21,669 nucleotides of DNA, from the NCBI GenBank assembly GCA_030672345.1, contig DAOVGO010000133.1, forward strand, positions 1 through 21,669, given 5' to 3'. This DNA comes from Methanosarcinales archaeon (GTDB lineage Archaea > Halobacteriota > Methanosarcinia > Methanosarcinales > Methanogasteraceae). The position numbers and the translations under genes were made by a program. Positions 7,449 through 13,785 of this stretch are shown in pieces (position 1 is the stretch's first letter; every line of letters starts with the position of its first letter). The notes under the pieces are model-generated. The model ran no database searches. It saw only the letters and a list, made by a program, of their open reading frames with translations, and was not told the DNA's origin.

Positions 7449-7829
7449 TCATATCATCACTGCCTCATCCAACCCCGCGAAGTGCCGATCACCGGTCAGA
7501 ACCAACAGATCATGAATCCTCGCAGTCGCAAGAATCAGCGAGTCCACCGCGCCCATCCCGTTCTCCAGCCGAATCCGGGCTCCTGAGAGTGCGATCTTTT
7601 CATCGATGTTCAGTACGTTTGTGTGCGTTTTGACCGTTTTGATGTATTCGTCTGCCGTCTCTTCGTCTCTGATCTGTTCGATTCTATATTTGATCTCATA
7701 AATATTTAATACCGATGTAAAAACCCCACTACTCTCTTTTATCGCAGATAGCGCATTTCTTCCCCTGTCAGATCCGGCAAGTATCTCAAGCCATGCGAAA
7801 CTATCAACAAGAATGTCAGAAGCGTTCAT
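7449..7829 (-). CDS. vapC: PIN-domain ribonuclease, VapC-type toxin
   Basis: 126 residues from the ATG at 7829. Longer in-frame starts would lie deep inside the antitoxin gene. The acidic PIN quartet is present: D9 (DILVDSFAWLE), E45 (NIYEIKYRI), D96 (MGAVDSLIL) and D114 (LTGDRHFAGL). VapC toxins cut RNA, often initiator tRNA or rRNA, in the cytoplasm and are neutralised by the antitoxin encoded just upstream. The start codon lies inside the antitoxin end; the genes overlap by 14 bp, typical of coupled toxin-antitoxin pairs. The module separates the GTPase from marker protein 8 and sits beside a transporter stump, consistent with insertion into this locus. The toxin looks intact. Confidence 0.9.
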   Translation of the reverse strand: MNASDILVDSFAWLEILAGSDRGRNALSAIKESSGVFTSVLNIYEIKYRIEQIRDEETADEYIKTVKTHTNVLNIDEKIALSGARIRLENGMGAVDSLILATARIHDLLVLTGDRHFAGLDEAVMI

Positions 7830-8037
7830 TTCTAACCTCATCCTCATGCTCGCGTCGAATTCTCTCAATATCGAGTTCGGGAAGTGCGCCAAAGAGAGAT
7901 TCCAGTGGTTTCACCGGAGTCAATTCCAGTTTATTCTCCGTCACTCTTAACTCGAATCTGCTCGTCCTGAATCTCTTCCGAACCCTCATCGGAAGAACGA
8001 TTCTGCCACTTTTGTCCATTGTTAGTGTAGCTGCCAT
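7816..8037 (-). CDS. vapB: AbrB/SpoVT-type antitoxin (VapB)
   Basis: 73 residues beginning MAATLTMDKSGRIVLPMRVR, the swapped-hairpin AbrB DNA-binding fold (…K.GRI.LP..VR..). Its C-terminal half is charged (ELDIERIRREHEDEVRNERF) and would wrap the PIN toxin. ATG 8037 is preceded by GGTGAT. A GTG three codons earlier (8046) is an alternative that would make the message leaderless. It probably represses its own promoter, whose TATA box is at 8071-8080, and is translated in overlap with vapC. Some homologues are stand-alone regulators, but the 14-bp overlap with a PIN gene makes the antitoxin role likely. Confidence 0.87.
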   Translation of the reverse strand: MAATLTMDKSGRIVLPMRVRKRFRTSRFELRVTENKLELTPVKPLESLFGALPELDIERIRREHEDEVRNERF

Positions 8038-8070
8038 CTCGATCACCGATGGTAAATATGCGGTTACGGG

Positions 8071-8080
8071 TATTTATGCT
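8071..8080 (-). promoter_or_regulatory. TATA box of the vapBC operon
   Basis: The minus strand reads AGCATAAATA, centred about 29 bp before the GTG at 8046 and 38 bp before the ATG at 8037. It lies immediately beyond the last codons related to the MMPL transporter remnant. Confidence 0.5.
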
Positions 8081-8094
8081 TGGTGGCATCTTTG

Positions 8095-8380
8095 AAGATC
8101 GCACCATCCGGTCAACCCTTTCCACTTCATCCTCGCTCCACCTCCCAGTTCCCACCCCCAGTCTCCACTCCCGTACCTTATCCTCAATAACCAGAATCGC
8201 GGGAACCATCCAGAGCGCGGCAAAGAAGCAGAAGATGACGCCAAGCGAAAGCGTTCTCCCGAGCCTGTCGACAGCAAGAAGCGACGCAAGCGTGAGCGAT
8301 GCGAAGCAGACAGCAGTCGTGGCTGTGGCTGAAAAAAGCGAATCCCCGACGCCTCTTGTCAGCAGCATCAACCCTCCAAA
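8095..8380 (-). pseudogene. C-terminal stump of an MMPL/RND-family membrane transporter
   Basis: An open minus-strand frame encodes LTRGVGDSLFSATATTAVCF, SLTLASLLAVDRLGRTLSLG and VIFCFFAALWMVPAILVIED. This is the last two membrane helices of RND/MMPL proteins, whose C-terminal domain ends in the same way (…TTA.GF..L.L…L…G.ilal.P.ll). Full proteins have about 700-1000 residues; only about 75-90 remain. The upstream part is replaced by the marker-protein-8 promoter and start on the opposite strand. Downstream the frame runs without a stop into the vapB promoter. No start codon or ribosome site fits. I read it as a relic truncated on both sides; the family match rests on motif pattern only. Confidence 0.6.
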
Positions 8381-8418
8381 GCGTTTACAAACCCGGGAAC
8401 CAGAAAGATACCCAAGCC

Positions 8419-9258
8419 ATGCCACACATAATGGAGATGCTCGGAACAACGCGGGTCACGGTGAAGGATGGGCGGGTCGTCGATGTCGGCAAGCCCCGCA
8501 TCAGGTGGTGCCCGCTCTTCGACAAGGTCCACGGCATCAAGGAGATCACCGAGGATGCGGTTCGCGCGAACATGCAATTCCGGATAGCGGAACTCGGGAT
8601 GTTCACACCGGCGCGCAACCTCGATGTGGATGTCTTCGTGAACTTTGGCGCATCCGAGGTGATGATGACCGGGCTTCGCACCGGGCTTATCGAGACGACG
8701 GTTACAGCCTGTGATGGCGCTGGAACGGTCATAACAGACAATCCTGGACTCGTTCAGGGCATGGGTGCACAGATATCAGGGCTGATCGAGACCGAGCCGA
8801 TCCCTGAGATCACCGAGGGGATCAGGAAGCGTGGAGGGGTTATCATTGATGAGGATGCGGCGAGCATCGATCCGGTTGCAGGCGTGCGGCGCGCAGCCCA
8901 ACTTGGATACCGGCGGATTGCGGCAACTGTCATCGATCCGGGCGTGGCGCTTGAGATCAGGGGACTCGAGTCCGAGCTGGGCATAACAACGATCATCATC
9001 GCTGCGCACATCACAGCGCTCTCCAGATCAGAGATCGAGGATCTTCTGGGGCTGGTTGATATCATAACAGGCTGCGCATCAAAACACGTTCGTAGTCTCG
9101 TAAAGCCGCTTGCGCAGGTCGGAACTGCGATTCCGCTCTTTGCGCTGACGCAGGCTGGAAAAGAACTTCTGATCGAGCGGGCAAAGGAGATTGCGACGCC
9201 AGTCTTGATCAACACGATGCCGCTTCCTGTGCTGCCAGAGCAGAAGCAGCCAGTTTAG
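8419..9258 (+). CDS. Methanogenesis marker protein 8 (DUF2099)
   Basis: 279 residues from ATG 8419 (MPHIMEMLGTTRVTVKDGRV). An ATG at 8431 is possible. The family is nearly confined to methanogenic and methane-oxidising archaea. Conserved stretches are RIRWCPLFDKVHGIKEIT, FRIAELGMFTPARNLD, TVTACDGAGTVITDNPGLVQ and MGAQISGLIETEPIPEI. The 'CDGAGT' motif and a second cysteine in DIITGCASKHVR are candidate functional residues. The biochemical function is unknown; a role around methyl-coenzyme M reductase or its cofactors has been suggested only from distribution. It is convergent with dnaG and divergent from the toxin-antitoxin/transporter-stump segment. GTTTACAAAC near 8379-8388 may be its TATA-like box, giving a short leader without a clear Shine-Dalgarno. 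Confidence 0.93.
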   Translation: MPHIMEMLGTTRVTVKDGRVVDVGKPRIRWCPLFDKVHGIKEITEDAVRANMQFRIAELGMFTPARNLDVDVFVNFGASEVMMTGLRTGLIETTVTACDGAGTVITDNPGLVQGMGAQISGLIETEPIPEITEGIRKRGGVIIDEDAASIDPVAGVRRAAQLGYRRIAATVIDPGVALEIRGLESELGITTIIIAAHITALSRSEIEDLLGLVDIITGCASKHVRSLVKPLAQVGTAIPLFALTQAGKELLIERAKEIATPVLINTMPLPVLPEQKQPV

Positions 9259-9314
9259 GCGAGAAACACAAACTTCCGCGAATCTACAGACGACCAATCA
9301 GAAAAAAAGTAAAT

Positions 9315-9335
9315 ACGCAGAGAATATCTCTGCGT
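9315..9335 (-). terminator. Hairpin terminator of dnaG, overlapping its stop codon
   Basis: Perfect 9-bp arms ACGCAGAGA and TCTCTGCGT surround a 3-nt loop. On the minus strand they are followed by ATTTACTTTTTTTC. The first stem base is part of the dnaG TAA stop. It has the form of a bacterial intrinsic terminator; in archaea the T-tract alone may suffice. It may also act on the convergent marker-protein-8 transcript, since the stem is symmetrical. Confidence 0.8.
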
Positions 9336-10534
9336 TACAGGCTGGATGCGGTCAGAATCTTGATTGTTGTCGGGTGTTTGGTGATGTGTCCCAGTTCAGC
9401 ACCGACAAGACATTTCACGTTCTTTTCGGCAGCGATGTCCAGTATTCGCTGGGTGATCATCCCGTCAAAGACCACGCTTTCGATGCTATCAGTACACGAC
9501 TTCAGTGAAGAAGCCAGATCCCGCACAGCGACCTCGTTGATGACGTTGGTGTCGCTATCAAGCAGCCGCGCGTTACTCGTGTTCAGGAGTTCTTGTGCGT
9601 GTGGCTGCAACTCAGAATCAGATTCTGGTTTCTCGACCTTTTGTGGTTTTACAAGGACCTTCTTACGCGCGCCCATGTCGTGACGCTTTCTCTTCACCTC
9701 AGCCGATGGCATATAATTGACCATCGCCTGTTCGACCGGCTCTTTCTGGCGCAGCGCAGTTACGATCTCCTTCTGAACGAGATCCTCGACACCCTTGCCG
9801 TCGGGAGCGCGTGCGACAAAATCGATATCGGCTACCTGCAACAGTTCCTTGATGATCAGCTCGCCACCACGGTCTCCGTCTGTGAAAGCGGTGACCGTCT
9901 TCTCCTTGCACAGCGGAATGATCGACTCCGGGATGCTCGTCCCACCGACGGCGATCGCGTTTTTGATCCCATATCGCAGCAGAGTGAGGACGTCTGCCCG
10001 CCCCTCCACGATGATGATCGCATCGGAATCTACCACATGGGGACCCGCTGGAAGTTTATCCTTGCCCCATTCAGTGATCTCTTCAATTCTCACCGCTTTT
10101 TTGACTTCCTCGGTGATCTCCTGGCTCTCCAGGATTGTTTGATCGAACATGTCTGTCAGAACATACTTTGCCGTCTCGATAATCTGTTTTCTCTTCGAAG
10201 CACGCACATCAACCACTCTCTCAAGCTTTATGTGTGCGATGCACGGACCAACGCGATCGATCGTCTCGAGTGACGCTGCCAGAATAGCGGTTTCAACGCG
10301 ATCAAGGCTCGATGGGATGGTGATCGTTCCTGCCGACTTGCCGGCTTTAGGAGCGATCGTCACATCGATCCTGCCGATTCTCCCGGTTTTCTGAAGATCG
10401 CGCAGATCGAGATCGTTACCCAGTAACCCTTCGGTCTGCCCGAAGATCGCTCCAACCACATCAGGGCGTTCAACGATCCCTTCTGCAGTTATTGTAGCTC
10501 TAATGACGTATTTCGTTGTATCAGAATCTTGCAT
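9335..10534 (-). CDS. dnaG: Archaeal DnaG-like protein (Toprim)
   Basis: 399 residues from the ATG at 10534, which has GAGGTG 6-8 nt upstream. A GTG three codons earlier is less likely. The N-terminal archaeal-specific domain starts KYVIRATITAEGIVERPDVV. The Toprim core follows with IIIVEGRADVL (E177) and AFTDGDRGGELI (D219, D221), the Mg-binding acidic residues. The C-terminal 160 residues (Lys/Glu-rich linker, then AVRDLASSLKSCTDSIESVV) are the usual archaeal tail that binds the exosome. The protein has been linked both to primase activity and to the RNA exosome. It ends in a hairpin terminator. An unusually long, structured spacer of more than 300 bp precedes it, and a second Toprim protein is encoded just upstream. 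Confidence 0.96.
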   Translation of the reverse strand: MQDSDTTKYVIRATITAEGIVERPDVVGAIFGQTEGLLGNDLDLRDLQKTGRIGRIDVTIAPKAGKSAGTITIPSSLDRVETAILAASLETIDRVGPCIAHIKLERVVDVRASKRKQIIETAKYVLTDMFDQTILESQEITEEVKKAVRIEEITEWGKDKLPAGPHVVDSDAIIIVEGRADVLTLLRYGIKNAIAVGGTSIPESIIPLCKEKTVTAFTDGDRGGELIIKELLQVADIDFVARAPDGKGVEDLVQKEIVTALRQKEPVEQAMVNYMPSAEVKRKRHDMGARKKVLVKPQKVEKPESDSELQPHAQELLNTSNARLLDSDTNVINEVAVRDLASSLKSCTDSIESVVFDGMITQRILDIAAEKNVKCLVGAELGHITKHPTTIKILTASSL

Positions 10535-10858
10535 ATAAATCACCTCTATAAAAATAGCCGTATGACCGCAGTACTCGCATTGGTATGTTCACGCTTCGGA
10601 TGCGGTATCGCCTTGTTATGGCATCCCACTTTCGTATTACGTGAACATATTTCATGAACGCGATCTGATGAGCAGCCCATCCTCCCCCGCTCTGCGAGCC
10701 CGATAGAACCCACAGAATTAATTTGCAAATCCGATTCCGGGGCATTCCGGGCTGTTGCAAGTATTAATCATTGACTATTTTTATTGGGTCTGATACTTCA
10801 TGTACCAGTGGTATATCTATCTATAGATAACGCTATAATAAAGTTACGGTCTCCAATT
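10535..10858. other. Structured spacer between the Toprim gene and dnaG
   Basis: 324 bp with no credible protein gene. The segment nearest the Toprim gene (10765-10858) is AT-rich and would act as its 3' end. On the minus strand AATAAAAATAG near 10777-10787 is a possible TATA box for a transcript starting about 10755, which would give dnaG a leader of about 220 nt or produce a separate small RNA. The most notable element is the two-stem hairpin at 10584-10649. No tRNA, RNase P or SRP RNA signature could be confirmed by eye. Confidence 0.55.
10584..10649 (-). ncRNA. Two-stem hairpin, candidate structured RNA or dnaG leader element
   Basis: Outer arms TATGTTCACG (10584-10593) and CGTGAACATA (10640-10649) pair perfectly over 10 bp. 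Inner arms GGATGC (10598-10603) and GCATCC (10621-10626) pair over 6 bp. On the minus strand the asymmetric internal loop is TAATACGAAAGTG opposite GAAG, and the apical loop has 17 nt. It ends about 50 nt before the dnaG start. Strand is assigned by position only. It matches no RNA family I can name; the asymmetric loop is too uneven for a standard H/ACA pocket. Confidence 0.4.
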
Positions 10859-11290
10859 TTATTTGATATGTTTAATACTTTCCATAGTGCTCTGTTGCAA
10901 TCCTGCGAAGTACCGTCCAAGCCCCTGCACGTCTTTTATGTCCTTCTGCACCAGTTTTTTCAGGCGGGCGCGCAGGCTGGTATCGACCGCCACATCATAA
11001 GGCTGCAGATATAGGGCGATCCGCTGTGACAATTCGCTACCTCTGCGATCCCAGTCTGTCAGCACGATCACAGAATCCTGGTTGCATGCAAGCGTATCAG
11101 CAAAATTCAGCAGGGGCTGCCCGCCCAGAGTCATGATCTTGCCGCATATCCCGAGACTTTGCAGCGCCGATACATCATGCTTCCCCTCCACCACGATCAC
11201 CGCGCCATCATCCGATTGCTCTCCGATATCGCGGAGTACACGCTCGATCATCTCGCATCTGATAGCCTCCTCCTTACTTCGTGCAGTCAT
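10859..11290 (-). CDS. Stand-alone Toprim-domain protein (small primase-like, UPF0292-type)
   Basis: 143 residues from the ATG at 11290, which lies 1 nt after the stop of the DUF167 gene, so translation is likely coupled. Toprim signatures are AVIVVEGKHDVSAL (catalytic-type glutamate) and SVIVLTDWDRRGSEL (the DxD motif, here D-W-D). The protein is essentially only the Toprim fold plus a basic C-terminal segment (RARLKKLVQKDIKDVQGLGR). Related small archaeal proteins are grouped with RNase M5/primase-like Toprim enzymes; their substrate is unknown. It lies directly upstream of dnaG in the same direction, separated by the structured spacer, so a nucleic-acid role is plausible. The last residues before the stop are Gln/Ser/Lys-rich and ordinary. 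Confidence 0.85.
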   Translation of the reverse strand: MTARSKEEAIRCEMIERVLRDIGEQSDDGAVIVVEGKHDVSALQSLGICGKIMTLGGQPLLNFADTLACNQDSVIVLTDWDRRGSELSQRIALYLQPYDVAVDTSLRARLKKLVQKDIKDVQGLGRYFAGLQQSTMESIKHIK

Positions 11291-11291
11291 G

Positions 11292-11606
11292 TCATTCTCT
11301 GAAAAATGGTCGCAGGGCTTGAATTGCATCCTCTCTGGTGATGCCGATCAGTTTAACAGATTTCTTTGTGCTTGTTGTGCCACTTAACCGGATCAACGAC
11401 GGATTTATCCCAAATACTCCTGATAACTCATCTATCAATTGTTTGTTCGCCTTACCGTCTATGGCTTTTGCAGATAACCTTGCACGAATCCTGTTTCGCC
11501 ATGCATCGTATCCACTCGGAACTTCCGTGCTCTTTGATCCGGGCGTGACATCGAAATCGATTATTGCGCCGTTGTCTGCGTCTTTTATGGTATTCTCGTA
11601 CGACAT
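11292..11606 (-). CDS. DUF167 / YggU-family protein
   Basis: A 104-residue protein of the small alpha/beta family typified by Escherichia coli YggU. The core reads IIDFDVTPGSKSTEVPSGYD, then RIRARLSAKAIDGKANKQLI and LIRLSGTTSTKKSVKLIGIT. The conserved 'A.A.DGKAN..L' motif and 'G..S..K…I' segment are diagnostic. The molecular function is unknown. It heads a two-gene unit with the Toprim protein, whose ATG follows 1 nt after this stop. There is no clear Shine-Dalgarno. The start lies about 30 bp after a run of ATAATACCA repeats that may contain the TATA box, so the message may be leaderless. Confidence 0.9.
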   Translation of the reverse strand: MSYENTIKDADNGAIIDFDVTPGSKSTEVPSGYDAWRNRIRARLSAKAIDGKANKQLIDELSGVFGINPSLIRLSGTTSTKKSVKLIGITREDAIQALRPFFRE

Positions 11607-11922
11607 GGTCTCTGATTATGTGGTATTATCTGGTATTATGTGGCTGTAGCCCGGACGCACTAACACTGCTGAGATCATCCACTGGATATTCCGTTGTCAT
11701 CGCAGTTACCCTCGTGCCGGGCATGATCGCCGTGTCCCGCACCTGGGTTGGCTATACAGTCATCGATAGGCGTACCAGTAACTCCTGCAAGGACCTATGC
11801 GGTGCGGTTTTGTGCCCCTTCATTTGCTCCGATGATCACCAGTTCACATCAGCCCTCGAAGAAGGGACAAATGATCTCTGGAACATCATGGTATATATTG
11901 ATTGCTGCGAAAGGAGGACGTG
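11607..11922. other. Divergent promoter region between DUF167 gene and nob1, with possible gene debris
   Basis: 316 bp. Apart from the tandem repeat at one end and GTATATATT (11891-11899) plus the nob1 ribosome site AAAGGAGG at the other, no gene is visible. On the minus strand about 11890-11670 one frame reads coherently (for example VIIGANEGAQNRTA, a TAG stop, then VLAGVTGTPIDDCIANPGAG), but it contains a TGA and a TAG and matches nothing I recognise. It may be a decayed gene or chance. Confidence 0.4.
11611..11640 (-). repeat. 10-bp tandem repeat in the DUF167 promoter
   Basis: The plus strand reads TGGTATTATC then TGGTATTATG, with a degenerate third unit TCTGATTATG adjoining (11611-11620). 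On the minus strand this gives ATAATACCA units in 10-bp phase ending 5-35 bp before the DUF167 ATG. One helical turn per unit suggests repeated protein contacts on one DNA face, or overlapping TATA-like boxes. Confidence 0.5.
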
Positions 11923-12414
11923 ATGCCAGCATACATAGCGGATTCGTCGGTCTTCATCCTTGGAATGCCACTGCCGCCACCACCTCAAAATCGAACCGTC
12001 ACCACACCCGATGTTCTTCCGGAGCTAAAGGACATGCAATCGAAAATGAGGTTTGAGGCAGCAGTGGACCAGGGGATGCAGATCGAGGCGCCGCTGCCGC
12101 ACCTTGTTTCAGAGGTCTGTGATCATGCGAGAGCCACGGGCGACATTGCCAGGCTCTCAGAGACCGACATCGGTCTCCTGGCAAAAACCCTCGAATACGA
12201 CGGCATCCTCTACACCGATGATTATGCGATCCAGAACGTAGCAGAGAGTCTCGGAATCAAAACAGAACCGATTGCGCAGGAACAGATCAGAGAGACATTC
12301 GAATGGGGTATGCGGTGCACGGGCTGCGGCAGGCGGTTTGAGAGCGGCGATCAGACATGCCCGGTCTGCGGGAGCCGCCTTGTTGGGTACAGAAAAAACA
12401 GAAAGAGGCTTTGA
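11923..12414 (+). CDS. nob1: Endoribonuclease Nob1 (PIN domain plus zinc ribbon)
   Basis: 163 residues from the ATG preceded by AAAGGAGG at 5-6 nt; a GTG one codon earlier is possible. The PIN domain opens PAYIADSSVFILG with catalytic-type D7. Further acidic residues are in SETDIGLLAKTL (E80, D82) and ILYTDDYAIQNVA (D99, D100). A C-terminal rubredoxin-like zinc ribbon follows with C132/C135 and C146/C149 (RCTGCGRRF…TCPVCG). This combination is specific to Nob1, which trims the 3' end of 16S rRNA precursors during small-subunit maturation. The length and domain order are normal for archaea. It lies 1 nt upstream of mfnF, so the two are co-transcribed and probably translationally coupled, although their functions are unrelated. 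Confidence 0.93.
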   Translation: MPAYIADSSVFILGMPLPPPPQNRTVTTPDVLPELKDMQSKMRFEAAVDQGMQIEAPLPHLVSEVCDHARATGDIARLSETDIGLLAKTLEYDGILYTDDYAIQNVAESLGIKTEPIAQEQIRETFEWGMRCTGCGRRFESGDQTCPVCGSRLVGYRKNRKRL

Positions 12415-12415
12415 G

Positions 12416-13396
12416 ATGACAGCAATCATTGGCATTGATATCGGAGGCGCAAATACAAAGATCGCGTCAGTCGATGGAAAGATCACTGAGACACATTATA
12501 TTCCATTGTGGAAGGATACTGCGCTCCCTCGGCTGCTATCCGATATTGCAGAGCGGATAAAGCCAGAGAGGGTTGGAGTCGTGATGACTGGCGAACTTGC
12601 GGACTGTTTCGAGAGCAAGATTCAGGGCATACGGTTCATCTGTGATGCGGCGGATGGCGCATTCTCAGAGAGCGGGAGCGAGATATTCTATCTCAACAAC
12701 CGGTGTGAATTCGTGGACCGTTACGATGCGAGCCTTGCCGCGGCAAACTGGGCGGCGTCGGCAGGTCTTCTTGCACAGGACTACGACTGCATCTTAGTGG
12801 ATGTCGGCAGCACGACAACAGACATCATTCCGATCGCAGGAGGCGTCGCACGCGCCGGCGGAACCGACTTTAAGCGGTTGCAGCGCGATGAACTCATCTA
12901 CTCGGGCGTTCTCCGGACAAATGTCGCAACGCTTCTGGATCGGATCGTTCTGGACGGCGCCCGGTGCCGGGTATCGTCAGAGCTCTTTGCGATAACGGGA
13001 GACGTGTATCGCGTGCTTGGAATGATCGAAGAATCGGATTACACCTGCGAAACCCCGGATCACGCTGGAACAACGGTCGGGGAATCGATCCGCAGGCTCG
13101 CACGGGTCGTCTGTGCGGATACCGACGAGATCAGCGAATATGCGGTGTACGAGATTGCAGAGCAGGTGCGAGAGGCACAGGTTCGGGAGCTTGGGAGAGC
13201 GATCGATGCCGTTTTGAAGCGGCATGGACTGGATCATGTCATCGGCACCGGGATCGGCGAGTTTCTGATCGAGGGTGCGGTGGATGAGATCGGTAGCGTT
13301 CCGTGCTCCTTTGTTTCTGACATGTACGGAACGGATGTATCAAAGGTTTTCCCCGCGTATGCTGTTGCGAAACTGGTCGAACTCCGGATTGCTTAG
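12416..13396 (+). CDS. mfnF: Methanofuran biosynthesis protein MfnF (H4MPT-linked C1 pathway family)
   Basis: 326 residues from the ATG 1 nt after the nob1 stop (AGAGG ribosome site inside the nob1 end). It belongs to the ASKHA/hydantoinase-like family found with tetrahydromethanopterin-linked C1 genes. In methanogens MfnF joins the furan-methanamine phosphate to the glutamyl-tyramine unit to make the core of methanofuran, the first C1 carrier of methanogenesis. Seen motifs are IIGIDIGGANTKIASVDG (phosphate 1), ILVDVGSTTTDIIPI (phosphate 2, about 128-142) and GGTDFKRLQRDELIYSGVLR. Adenosine-loop-like IGTGIGEFLIEGA lies near the C-terminus. Length is typical. Paralogous family members exist in methylotrophic bacteria; in this setting the methanofuran role is most likely. 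Confidence 0.88.
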   Translation: MTAIIGIDIGGANTKIASVDGKITETHYIPLWKDTALPRLLSDIAERIKPERVGVVMTGELADCFESKIQGIRFICDAADGAFSESGSEIFYLNNRCEFVDRYDASLAAANWAASAGLLAQDYDCILVDVGSTTTDIIPIAGGVARAGGTDFKRLQRDELIYSGVLRTNVATLLDRIVLDGARCRVSSELFAITGDVYRVLGMIEESDYTCETPDHAGTTVGESIRRLARVVCADTDEISEYAVYEIAEQVREAQVRELGRAIDAVLKRHGLDHVIGTGIGEFLIEGAVDEIGSVPCSFVSDMYGTDVSKVFPAYAVAKLVELRIA

Positions 13397-13781
13397 CAAA
13401 ATCGGCAGAAGGATTGATCGTGGGTCGTGGTTTCTGGGGTGGTGCTCGAACATCAACAACGTCTCCTCCCTGCAAAATGCCTTTTGCCGCCGTGCACCGC
13501 TGGAGTGACCTCTCTGCCTCCAATTTCCACATATACCAAACCACCCTCGTTTCTGCACAACCCAAGCGATCGTCTGATGCGCTTCACCCATCCCGCAGCC
13601 CTACCGCACCTTATGCCGTCTGGATAGTTCGGCTTTGGTGACGACCATTGAACTATGGGATGCCTGGCTCTCTCTAAAGCATCTCACAGACTCGATCAAA
13701 GTTATAGCCGCACGCTTCCCAGATATTTTCGCGTGATTGTGCGAACGTCGTCTACTATCGGATCAATCCATCTCATCCTCT
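13397..13781. other. Gap between convergent mfnF and the radical SAM gene, with relics
   Basis: No intact gene in 385 bp. It holds a frameshifted antitoxin-like relic on the minus strand (13674-13785) and a diverged 43-bp copy of the 3' end of the neighbouring radical SAM gene (13472-13514). The plus- and minus-strand open frames crossing 13414-13641 are Arg/His/Pro-rich and have no recognisable motifs. Confidence 0.6.
13472..13514. repeat. Diverged copy of the radical SAM gene 3' end (copy 1)
   Basis: This stretch matches 13798-13840 at 37 of 43 positions. The first 17 bases are identical and all six differences are transitions. On the minus strand it encodes REVTPAVHGGKRHFA against GEVASVVHGGKRHFA in the gene. 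The 16-mer GCAAAATGCCTTTTGC is also a 6-bp-arm inverted repeat. It is best read as a duplicated or paralogous winged-helix gene end left behind. Confidence 0.6.
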
Positions 13782-13785
13782 TCAT
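13674..13785 (-). pseudogene. Frameshifted small antitoxin-like gene
   Basis: On the minus strand, starting at an ATG that overlaps the radical SAM stop (ATGA), one frame reads MKRMRWIDPIVDDVRTITRK then YLGSV. After one extra base the next frame reads GYNFDRVCEML before a TAG. Joined, this follows the pattern 'W.DPIV.EVR..R……YDFD.ICE.LR' of small putative antitoxins widespread in archaea and cyanobacteria. A typical full product is about 60-80 residues. A TAA ends the first frame at 13702-13704. No toxin gene remains downstream. I call it a pseudogene; a sequencing error in the spacer is the alternative. Confidence 0.5.

Noticed and set aside
10700..10720. ACAGAA as an RNase P RNA P4 motif
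   Set aside because: The partner GAGGAAAGTCC-type segment is absent within a plausible distance on that strand.
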